From the NCBI GenBank assembly GCA_022448765.1, contig JAKUTI010000128.1, positions 1-7,314 on the forward strand: 7,314 nucleotides of DNA, in the 5' to 3' direction. Shown piece after piece: positions 1 to 5,942 of the stretch; position 1 is the first letter of the stretch; every line of letters starts with the position of its first letter. The notes beneath the pieces were generated by a model. That model saw only the letters and a list, made by a program, of their open reading frames with translations, was not told the DNA's origin and did not search any database. Source of the stretch: Pseudomonadales bacterium. GTDB lineage: Bacteria; Pseudomonadota; Gammaproteobacteria; Pseudomonadales; Azotimanducaceae. The position numbers and the translations under genes were made by a program.

Positions 1-738
1 AAACCGCTTATTCAATATGGAGTTGAGGAAGCTTTATCAGCAGGTCTACGTGATATTGGATTTGTTACGGGTCGAGGTAAGCGCGCGATTGAGGACCATT
101 TTGATGTTAGTTATGAGTTGGAAGATCAGGTGCAGGGGACCGATAAGGAAAATGCCTTATTAGGTATTCGAGATCTGATCGACCAATGCACGTTTTCATA
201 CACCCGTCAGGTGCACATGCGGGGACTCGGACATGCAATTCTGTGCGGTCGCCCGTTAGTGGGAAATGAGCCATTCGCTGTGGTACTGGCTGATGACCTT
301 TGTTTTGGTGAGGCTGGGGGTGTATTAGCCCAGTTGCTTGAGATTTATGCAGAGCACCGGATGAGTGTAGTTGCCATTGAAGAAGTGTCTGCTGAAAGTA
401 CTCATCAATACGGCGTGATCACGGGGGACGAGGTGTCAAAGGATTTGTACCGTGTATCCAATATGATTGAAAAACCCAAACAGGGTAGCGCGCCATCCAA
501 TTTAGCGATCATTGGCCGGTACATCTTTACGCCCGATATATTTGAGGCATTGCGAGAGACCTCAGCCGATACGAGAGGTGAGATCCAAATCACCGATGCC
601 CTCGTCCGGCAGGCGAAACAAGGTAATGTGCTGGCGTATCGATTTAAAGGTAAACGGTTCGATTGTGGCTCGTTGGTGGGATACGTTGATGCAACGAATT
701 TTTGTTACGCAGAGCGCTTTTCGAAAGGGGAGAAATAA
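1..738 (+). CDS. galU: UTP-glucose-1-phosphate uridylyltransferase, 5'-truncated by window edge
   Basis: GalU converts UTP and glucose-1-phosphate to UDP-glucose and pyrophosphate in the cytoplasm, feeding LPS core, capsule and other glycans. The frame is open from base 1, giving 245 residues. By comparison with the roughly 280-residue Pseudomonas enzyme, about 32 N-terminal residues, including the GxGTRxLPxTK nucleotide-binding loop, lie outside the window. Visible family landmarks in fragment numbering are KPLIQYGVEEA at 1-11, VTGRGK at 22-27, GLGHAI near 75-80, LADD at 96-99 (metal and nucleotide region), EKP at 157-159, GEIQITDA near 193-200 and RFDCGSLVGY near 219-228. The reading frame continues upstream of the TTG at 118, so that codon is not a start. 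The gene ends in TAA, 134 bp before the next probable start, so it may or may not be cotranscribed with msbA-lpxK. The identification is secure from recalled family sequence; the true start is not visible. Confidence 0.97.
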   Translation, partial: KPLIQYGVEEALSAGLRDIGFVTGRGKRAIEDHFDVSYELEDQVQGTDKENALLGIRDLIDQCTFSYTRQVHMRGLGHAILCGRPLVGNEPFAVVLADDLCFGEAGGVLAQLLEIYAEHRMSVVAIEEVSAESTHQYGVITGDEVSKDLYRVSNMIEKPKQGSAPSNLAIIGRYIFTPDIFEALRETSADTRGEIQITDALVRQAKQGNVLAYRFKGKRFDCGSLVGYVDATNFCYAERFSKGEK

Positions 739-748
739 GAGGCCTTGA

Positions 749-804
749 AAAGGCAACCGACGCAGGGCATGAACCGCTGGACAAATCCGCCGGCAGTTGC
801 TTTT
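749..804. other. Possible long-range hairpin in the galU to msbA-lpxK gap
   Basis: In the 134-bp gap after galU, bases 749-757 (AAAGGCAAC) can pair with 796-804 (GTTGCTTTT). This gives 9 pairs, one of them a G-T wobble, around a 38-nt loop. The T-run is inside the stem and is followed by CACG, and the loop is much longer than in a typical intrinsic terminator. A smaller GCCTT/AAGGC hairpin at 743-754 overlaps the left arm. It could be a weak terminator or attenuator for galU, or chance pairing. I see no convincing promoter in the gap. Confidence 0.2.
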
Positions 805-872
805 CACGAAATTGATGCGGTACTGCGGTTTTCGGATTGGTTTGGGTATGTCGTCTGGACGTGTCCGTCCGC

Positions 873-3725
873 ATGAATTCGGCAATACGAGCGTTGGAGT
901 CGCCGCATGCGGGTGACTGGGCTCTTTATCGCCGACTACTGAGTTATCTGAAAGGCCAGCGGGTTCTCTTTATTGTCGCCGTTGTGGGTTTCTTGCTCGG
1001 TGCCGGTGCTGAAGCTTTTTTTGCGCAAGTTTTAGGACAAGTTGTTGACTCTTTTGATGTGGATGCTGACGTCCACATTTGGTATTTCCCCACGCTTATC
1101 GTACTAGCAGCCCTTGTTCGCGCATTCGGATCGATTACTGGTGAACTCCTGCTTTCGCGTATTTCGTTTCGTGTAGTCCATGTCCTTCGCTGCGAACTGT
1201 TCGACCGCTTGTTGGTTGTGCCTAGTGAATTCTTCGAGGCAAGTGCACAAGGGCAGATCGTCTCGCGATTGACATTCACGACCGCTCAGTTAAGGGACAC
1301 GGCAACCGACGCGCTCAAGATCATTTTCCAAGATGGTGGAAAGTTACTTGTCTTGCTTGCGTTTATGTTTTGGCAGAATTGGCTGCTCACCGCGATTTTT
1401 CTTTCGGTGACGCCTTTGGTCGGCGGCGTTGTTCGATACGCGTCCAAGCGCTTTCGAGGTATAAGCGAACGTATCCAGAGTTCCATGGGTGATGTGACGC
1501 ACGTGGCGTCAGAAGCTGTTACAGGGTATCGCGTGATGCGGGCCTTTGGCGGCGAGAAATACGAACAGGATCGATTTTCGTTAGCTAGCGATCGAAACCG
1601 TCGACAAAACTTAAAAATGGTTGCGACCAAAGCGTCGAGCGCACAAGTCATTCAGGTGTTTGTGGCCATCTCGATTGGTGGCTTGATTGGACTGGTATTC
1701 CAACCGGACATCGTTGGCGCCATGACGAGAGGCGAACTGATCACGTACATTGGCTTGGCTGGATTACTTGCGAGCCCAATCAAGCGTCTATCTGACGTCA
1801 ACGCGCGGTTGCAGCGGGGTCTTGCGGCGGCGAGTGACGTTTTTTCACAGATTGATCAAGACATCGAACGGAACGAGGGCACTCACATGGACGATCGCGT
1901 GAGCGGTAAAGTCGAGTTCCGAAACGTTTCGTTTCGATATTCGGCGAATCAACACGACTCGCTTTCGTCTATCAACATCACGATAGAGCCGGGTCAAACT
2001 ATTGCCTTGGTGGGGCGGTCGGGTGGAGGGAAGTCGACGTTGGTCAGTTTGATTGCGCGTTTCTACGAGCCGACCGACGGAGAGATTCGCCTCGATGATG
2101 TTCCCGTTACGCAATACGAATTAGGCAATCTTCGTCAGCAAATCGCGCTGGTCAGCCAGGAAGTCGTATTGTTTAACGATACGCTTCGGGCAAACGTCGC
2201 ATATGGATCGCTGAGCGATGCAACGGACGCTGCCATATTTGAAGCCCTTGGTCGTGCCAACGCGGACGACTTCGTCCGATCCTTGCCCAACGGATTGGAT
2301 ACCGAGCTAGGAGATAACGGCGTCCTACTATCCGGCGGACAGCGTCAGCGGATAGCGATTGCACGGGCCTTTCTAAAAGACGCTCCCCTTTTGATTCTTG
2401 ACGAGGCAACTTCAGATCTCGACACCGAGTCAGAACGGCTTATACAAACGGCGTTAAGGGAGGTTATGCAGAATCGAACGACCGTTGTTATTGCCCATCG
2501 GTTGTCGACGGTCGAAAAAGCCGACGCCATATATGTGGTGGAAGAAGGCGTGATTGTTGAACAAGGAAGTCACGCGGTGTTGGTGGAGCAAGACGGACCG
2601 TACAGGCTTTTATACCGCTCGCAGTTTGACGAAGGTCACGCGGAGAAAGGCAAGGTTGCCCGGGGTTCGAGACAAATCGAAGTCGACCTAGACGAGCAGG
2701 AACTCGATGACAGCGTGCTGGTTCGGGCATGGTACGACCGCAGTTCTTGGCCTCGGTTGCTTCAACCGTTTGCGTCGATATTTGGGTGGATAGTGCGCAA
2801 ACGTCGGAGTCGATACGTCATGGGTTCCGGTTCTTCTTGGCGTGCGCCTGTTCCCGTCGTGGTCATTGGTAATATCAATGTCGGAGGTACTGGCAAGACC
2901 CCCCTCGTTATTTGGTTATCGAATTGGTTGAGTGCGAGGGGAAAGCGTGTCGGCATCGTGAGCCGTGGGTATGGGGGCAAAGCGAGATATCCACTGCGGG
3001 TTGATAACGATTCAAATGCAGAGGATGCGGGGGATGAAGCCCCAATGTTGGCTGTCCGAACCCGTTGTCCCGTGGTTGTTGATCCGGATCGGGTTCGTGG
3101 CGTCAAGGACTTATTGTCGACAAATCAGGTTGACGTCGTGATATCGGATGACGGACTACAGCACTACGCGCTAGAACGAGACATCGAAATTGCGGTTGTG
3201 GATGGAAATAGAGGTATAGGTAATGGTCGGCTTCTGCCGGCGGGACCATTGCGTGAACCTGCGTCACGGTTAGCACAAGTGGATTGGGTTGTCGCAAATG
3301 GCAAGGCAACGGGTCTTGTGGAAGGCGAGTCGGTCATGAAGGCTGTGGCAACCGCGTTCGTTAATTTGCAGAGTCACGAACGAGTGTTACCGGAGGATTT
3401 TGCAGTGCGGATTCATGGCCCTTTGTTCGCCATCGCAGGCGTCGGAAACCCGGCAAGGTTTGCGCACTCGCTGATCGAGCTGGGACTGAGTCCGATAGTG
3501 CGAGCGTTCCCTGATCATCATTCGTTTAGCCTAGACGATCTTGCCGTCCCGACGGACGCGACAGTAGTCATTACAGAAAAAGATGCCGTCAAAGTCCGCG
3601 CGATGGATCCATTGGCCAACGAAGTCTGGTACCTCGAGATTGAAATCGTGTTGGGCGAAGACGATGAGCATCGGGTTGTCAACCTGTTTGAGCAACATGG
3701 AATAACGGTCGAAAACGCCTCGTGA
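873..3725 (+). CDS. msbA-lpxK: MsbA-LpxK fusion: lipid A export ABC transporter joined to tetraacyldisaccharide 4'-kinase
   Basis: One frame of 950 residues encodes two complete lipid A proteins. Residues 1-585 are MsbA, the homodimeric inner-membrane flippase for core-lipid A. There are about six membrane segments (roughly 30-52, 69-93, 153-168, 170-188, 258-278, 288-304), then an ABC domain with Walker A GRSGGGKST at 381-389, Q-loop Q429, signature LSGGQ at 486-490, Walker B ending D510-E511 and H-loop H542. Residues 586-612 form a charged linker. Residues 613-950 are LpxK, which phosphorylates the 4' position of the lipid A disaccharide with ATP. It shows an N-terminal WYD plus hydrophobic/basic helix, P-loop GNINVGGTGKTP from 666, DPDR near 737, DDGLQH at 759-764, GNGR/LPAGPLREP, PDHHSF near 880 and TEKDAVK at 901-907. 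No active-site residue appears to be lost in either half. I chose ATG 873 because it leaves an MsbA-like leader before the first helix; GTG 861 and TTG 837 are in-frame alternatives, and none has a strong ribosome site. MsbA and LpxK are normally separate adjacent genes, about 580-600 and 330 residues. Confidence 0.93.
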   Translation: MNSAIRALESPHAGDWALYRRLLSYLKGQRVLFIVAVVGFLLGAGAEAFFAQVLGQVVDSFDVDADVHIWYFPTLIVLAALVRAFGSITGELLLSRISFRVVHVLRCELFDRLLVVPSEFFEASAQGQIVSRLTFTTAQLRDTATDALKIIFQDGGKLLVLLAFMFWQNWLLTAIFLSVTPLVGGVVRYASKRFRGISERIQSSMGDVTHVASEAVTGYRVMRAFGGEKYEQDRFSLASDRNRRQNLKMVATKASSAQVIQVFVAISIGGLIGLVFQPDIVGAMTRGELITYIGLAGLLASPIKRLSDVNARLQRGLAAASDVFSQIDQDIERNEGTHMDDRVSGKVEFRNVSFRYSANQHDSLSSINITIEPGQTIALVGRSGGGKSTLVSLIARFYEPTDGEIRLDDVPVTQYELGNLRQQIALVSQEVVLFNDTLRANVAYGSLSDATDAAIFEALGRANADDFVRSLPNGLDTELGDNGVLLSGGQRQRIAIARAFLKDAPLLILDEATSDLDTESERLIQTALREVMQNRTTVVIAHRLSTVEKADAIYVVEEGVIVEQGSHAVLVEQDGPYRLLYRSQFDEGHAEKGKVARGSRQIEVDLDEQELDDSVLVRAWYDRSSWPRLLQPFASIFGWIVRKRRSRYVMGSGSSWRAPVPVVVIGNINVGGTGKTPLVIWLSNWLSARGKRVGIVSRGYGGKARYPLRVDNDSNAEDAGDEAPMLAVRTRCPVVVDPDRVRGVKDLLSTNQVDVVISDDGLQHYALERDIEIAVVDGNRGIGNGRLLPAGPLREPASRLAQVDWVVANGKATGLVEGESVMKAVATAFVNLQSHERVLPEDFAVRIHGPLFAIAGVGNPARFAHSLIELGLSPIVRAFPDHHSFSLDDLAVPTDATVVITEKDAVKVRAMDPLANEVWYLEIEIVLGEDDEHRVVNLFEQHGITVENAS
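2698..2717 (+). promoter_or_regulatory. Possible internal translation start for a free LpxK
   Basis: A GTG at 2715-2717 lies in frame exactly where a stand-alone LpxK would begin, a few residues before its conserved WYD. AGGAA at 2698-2702 could act as a Shine-Dalgarno sequence, but its 12-nt spacing is longer than usual. Initiation here would yield a 336-residue LpxK, close to the family norm, in addition to or instead of useful activity from the fusion. Only the codon and the purine stretch are seen; use as a start is inferred. Confidence 0.25.
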
Positions 3726-4483
3726 CTGACTTCAGAGTGGTGATTCCCGCTAGGTATGGTTCAACTCGGTTGCCCGGAAAACCGCTGATCGATCTGGCGG
3801 GGAAGCCGATGATTGTCAGGGTTGTGGAACAGGTTATGCGATCAGATGCCAACGACATCGTCGTGGCAATTGATGATGAACGTGTTGAACACGCCTTGAA
3901 AGCAACGGGTGCAAGAACCGTTATGACCGATGCCAATCATGTCTCGGGATCTGATCGGGTCATGGAAGTCGCTTCAAGGAACAACTGGGAAAGTGATGAG
4001 CTCATTGTAAACGTCCAAGGCGATGAGCCTCTCATCCCACCCACGGTTGTCAATCAGGTTGCCGATCTTTTGGCCGATGGGAGGCATGACGTGGCGACTC
4101 TGTATGCCACGATCGACGAACGTTCGGATGTGTTTGATCCAAATATCGTGAAATTGACGTCGACGACCGCAGGTTCAGCTTTGTATTTTTCTCGTGCCCC
4201 CGTGCCCTGGTTGCGAGGCGATTTCGATAAGGGAGAGCAGGGTGAAATTGGCGCCGATTGGAAACGGCATATCGGAATATACGCGTACCGTTTGTCGGCA
4301 TTGCAAGCGTTTGTCGCCTTGCCGCGCGGTCGGCTGGAGTCTGCTGAGTCTTTGGAGCAACTCCGATTCTTGGAGCATGGTTATTCAATCGCGGTAGATG
4401 AGGCGACGTTTGAGGTCCCTGCTGGCGTTGACACACAAGCCGACGCTGATCGCGTGATCTCAAGACTTCTCGAAGCTCCGTGA
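3722..4483 (+). CDS. kdsB: 3-deoxy-manno-octulosonate cytidylyltransferase (CMP-Kdo synthetase)
   Basis: KdsB joins CTP and Kdo to make CMP-Kdo, the donor used by the Kdo transferase WaaA on the LpxK product lipid IVA. The 253-residue protein matches the usual length of about 250. Landmarks are the nucleotide-binding PARYGSTRLPGKPL from residue 9, IVNVQGDEP around 95-103 with metal-binding D101, ALYFSRAPVPW at 153-163, HIGIYAYR at 183-190, SLEQLR at 210-215 and GVDT near 235-238, whose aspartate fits the second metal ligand. The start is GTG 3722, overlapping the lpxK TGA in a GTGA junction; there is no strong ribosome site, so translational coupling to the fusion gene is likely. The small Trm112/YcaR-like gene often found between lpxK and kdsB is absent. 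The stop at 4481 faces the convergent dehydrogenase gene across 31 bp. Confidence 0.96.
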   Translation: MTDFRVVIPARYGSTRLPGKPLIDLAGKPMIVRVVEQVMRSDANDIVVAIDDERVEHALKATGARTVMTDANHVSGSDRVMEVASRNNWESDELIVNVQGDEPLIPPTVVNQVADLLADGRHDVATLYATIDERSDVFDPNIVKLTSTTAGSALYFSRAPVPWLRGDFDKGEQGEIGADWKRHIGIYAYRLSALQAFVALPRGRLESAESLEQLRFLEHGYSIAVDEATFEVPAGVDTQADADRVISRLLEAP

Positions 4484-4514
4484 TTTTATTGCCGTTATGA
4501 AGGTGCTCGCTACA

Positions 4515-5285
4515 TCACTTGGGCTGCATTCGGATGCCTGCATCTAGGCGTATCGTTTCTCCGTTGAGGTAGGGATTTTCGACAATTTGTTTCGCAAGTA
4601 GCGCGAATTCCGGAGCATCCCCGAGTCGTTTGGGAAATTGAACCATGTCTATCAGTGGTAAACGCACTTTGTCTGAGGCACCCAGCATCATCGGCGTTTC
4701 GAATATTCCCGGGGCTATCGTGCAAACACGGATTCCGGATCGAGATAGATCGCGGGCGATTGGCAAAGTCATTCCTACGACGCCTCCTTTGCTCGCACTA
4801 TAGCCGGCTTGGCCGATTTGTCCGTCGTACGCCGCAACGGACGCGGTATTGATTATGACGCCGCGTTCGCCGTCCTCGTTTTGTGGCTCGTTGGTTTCCA
4901 TTGCTTGGGCACAAAGTCGAAGGGTGTTGAATGTACCCACTAGATTCACTTGGATGACGAAGTTGAAAGCTTCAAGCGATAAGGGACCCTCTCGACCTAG
5001 CGTTCGCCCGGCCGCTCCGATTCCAGCGCAGTTAACGTTGATGTGGATTGCACCAAACCGTTCTAGGACGCCTTCAACGGCTTCTTTTGCCGATTGTGAG
5101 TCGGAAACGTTGACGGTGAAGGCTTCGGCATTGCCGCCGAGTTCAGCCGCGGTTTGAGCTGCTAATTCGGCGTTTAGATCGAGCAAAGCCACTTTGCCTC
5201 CATCGCCGAGTATCGTCTCAGCCGTTGCTCGCCCAAGACCCGAGGCTCCACCCGTGATAACTGCCACCTTGTCGCTTATGTCCAT
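4515..5285 (-). CDS. Short-chain dehydrogenase, HSD10-type 3-hydroxyacyl-CoA dehydrogenase
   Basis: This 256-residue protein is a classical short-chain dehydrogenase/reductase. It has TGGASGLG at 11-18 (dinucleotide binding), D36 at the end of strand 2 (favouring NAD over NADP), NCAG at 85-88, N114, and the catalytic set S149, Y162, K166. Several stretches resemble human HSD17B10 closely, notably RGVIINTASVAA at 141-152, YSASKGG, GMTLPIARDL, the APGIFETP region and the C-terminal NGETIRLD/IRMQP. That group oxidises short-chain and 2-methyl-branched 3-hydroxyacyl-CoA, for example in isoleucine breakdown. The exact substrate here is inferred. The start is ATG 5285-5283, with GAGGAA 5 nt upstream on the minus strand. 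It is transcribed divergently from alkB and convergently with kdsB, and no other acyl-CoA gene is in view, so it seems to be a stand-alone insertion in an envelope block. Confidence 0.92.
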   Translation of the reverse strand: MDISDKVAVITGGASGLGRATAETILGDGGKVALLDLNAELAAQTAAELGGNAEAFTVNVSDSQSAKEAVEGVLERFGAIHINVNCAGIGAAGRTLGREGPLSLEAFNFVIQVNLVGTFNTLRLCAQAMETNEPQNEDGERGVIINTASVAAYDGQIGQAGYSASKGGVVGMTLPIARDLSRSGIRVCTIAPGIFETPMMLGASDKVRLPLIDMVQFPKRLGDAPEFALLAKQIVENPYLNGETIRLDAGIRMQPK

Positions 5286-5290
5286 GGGAA

Positions 5291-5296
5291 TTCCTC
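5291..5296 (-). promoter_or_regulatory. Ribosome binding site of the dehydrogenase gene
   Basis: On the minus strand GAGGAA lies 5 nt upstream of the ATG at 5285. It is the clearest Shine-Dalgarno match in the window and fixes the start of this gene. Confidence 0.7.
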
Positions 5297-5305
5297 GGTA
5301 CTAAA

Positions 5306-5313
5306 TTGCGCAA
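5306..5313. promoter_or_regulatory. TTGCGCAA palindrome in the divergent promoter region
   Basis: A perfect 8-bp palindrome lies in the 45 bp between the dehydrogenase ATG and the alkB GTG. It sits where the minus-strand transcript would begin if the TATACT at 5319-5324 is its -10 box, so an operator role is possible. The GCGCAA part recalls the E. coli Ada box (AAAGCGCA; AAT-N6-GCAA), but here AAT is 3 rather than 6 nt from GCAA, so the match is incomplete. No regulator can be named. Confidence 0.25.
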
Positions 5314-5318
5314 AAGGT

Positions 5319-5324
5319 AGTATA
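5319..5324 (-). promoter_or_regulatory. Candidate -10 box for the dehydrogenase gene
   Basis: The minus strand reads TATACT, five of six bases matching the sigma-70 consensus TATAAT, about 33 nt upstream of the ATG. This would give a short leader containing the GAGGAA site. No good -35 hexamer is visible 16-18 bp further upstream, a stretch that falls inside the first codons of alkB. Confidence 0.35.
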
Positions 5325-5330
5325 TCGCCG

Positions 5331-5942
5331 GTGGATGCCTATGAACCCCCAGTTGATGTGCAAGGTGAAGGGATTCGATTCGATAATCAGGATTTCTTGT
5401 ATGTCGAACATTTCGTAAAGACCGCCACGGCGACTAGCTGGTTAGATTATTGCTTGCGCGATATCGACTGGCATCGTGAATCCGTAACAATGTTCGGCAC
5501 AAAGTATCGCTTGCCAAGACTGACGGCGTGGTACGGCGATAAGGACTGCGCCTACCACTACAGTGGAACGACACGAGAGGGAGAACCTTGGACGGAATGT
5601 TTGGCGGAGATTTGTGGATTGGTTAAACGCCGACTTTGCTACCCTTTTAATTTCTTGCTGGCCAATCGCTACCGGTCTGGATCGGATTATGTTGGTTGGC
5701 ATAGCGACGATGAACGGGACATGGGATCACGTCCGGTGATTGCGTCAGTGAGCCTGGGTGCGTCGCGCGTATTTCGGGTACGTCCCAGGTCGGGTGGCAA
5801 GAGCAAAGGACTTTTGCTGCAGCACGGCTCTCTGCTGGTCATGTGGGGCGACAGCCAACGTTTGTTCAAACACAGTGTTCCGAAGACTGATCAACGACTA
5901 GGCGAACGCATTAATTTGACGTACAGGCACATCGTTCGATGA
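5331..5942 (+). CDS. alkB: AlkB-family 2-oxoglutarate/Fe(II) dioxygenase, ALKBH2/3-like
   Basis: AlkB proteins reverse N-alkyl damage such as 1-methyladenine and 3-methylcytosine in nucleic acids by oxidative demethylation, using 2-oxoglutarate, O2 and Fe(II). In this 203-residue protein the iron ligands are H124, D126 (WHSDDE) and H181 (FKHSVP). The 2-oxoglutarate side is marked by N112 and Y114 (NRY) and by R193 and R199 (RINLTYR), spaced as in E. coli AlkB. RLTAWYGD at 63-70, FNFLL near 106-110 and PVIASVSLGASR near 135-146 fit the ALKBH2/3-like bacterial group (AlkB2 of pseudomonads) better than E. coli AlkB. The start is GTG 5331, the only plausible start upstream of the conserved region; AAAGG at 5313-5317 is a weak, distant ribosome site. 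The TGA overlaps the murB ATG (ATGA). There is no ada or alkA nearby. Substrate preference (DNA or RNA) cannot be read from sequence. Confidence 0.93.
   Translation: MDAYEPPVDVQGEGIRFDNQDFLYVEHFVKTATATSWLDYCLRDIDWHRESVTMFGTKYRLPRLTAWYGDKDCAYHYSGTTREGEPWTECLAEICGLVKRRLCYPFNFLLANRYRSGSDYVGWHSDDERDMGSRPVIASVSLGASRVFRVRPRSGGKSKGLLLQHGSLLVMWGDSQRLFKHSVPKTDQRLGERINLTYRHIVR

Noticed and set aside
118..120. TTG 118 as the galU start
   Set aside because: Conserved GalU residues (KPLIQYGVEEA, VTGRGK) are encoded in the same frame from base 1, so the gene simply begins before the window.
837..872. Use of TTG 837 or GTG 861 as the msbA-lpxK start
   Set aside because: They would add 12 or 4 residues without family similarity. 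ATG 873 gives an MsbA-like N-terminus, although no start here has a strong ribosome site, so this is a preference, not proof.
405..885. Open frames on the minus strand of galU and across the galU-msbA gap (562-885, 644-874)
   Set aside because: They lie opposite a well-matched galU or straddle its end. Their compositions (many R, P, S) are typical of antisense shadow frames, and they show no recognisable domain.
2620..2720. Frameshift or pseudogene explanation for the msbA/lpxK junction
   Set aside because: Both domains are in the same frame, both carry intact catalytic motifs, and the linker has ordinary codons. A lost stop by sequencing error cannot be excluded without reads, but nothing in the sequence points to it.
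2173..2730. Minus-strand frames opposite the MsbA ABC domain and linker
   Set aside because: They are explained by the codon pattern of the plus-strand gene, which has complete ABC motifs. They have no motif or ribosome site of their own.
4050..4463. 137-residue minus-strand frame opposite kdsB
   Set aside because: kdsB motifs on the plus strand are complete. The antisense product is R/Q/H-rich with no family resemblance.
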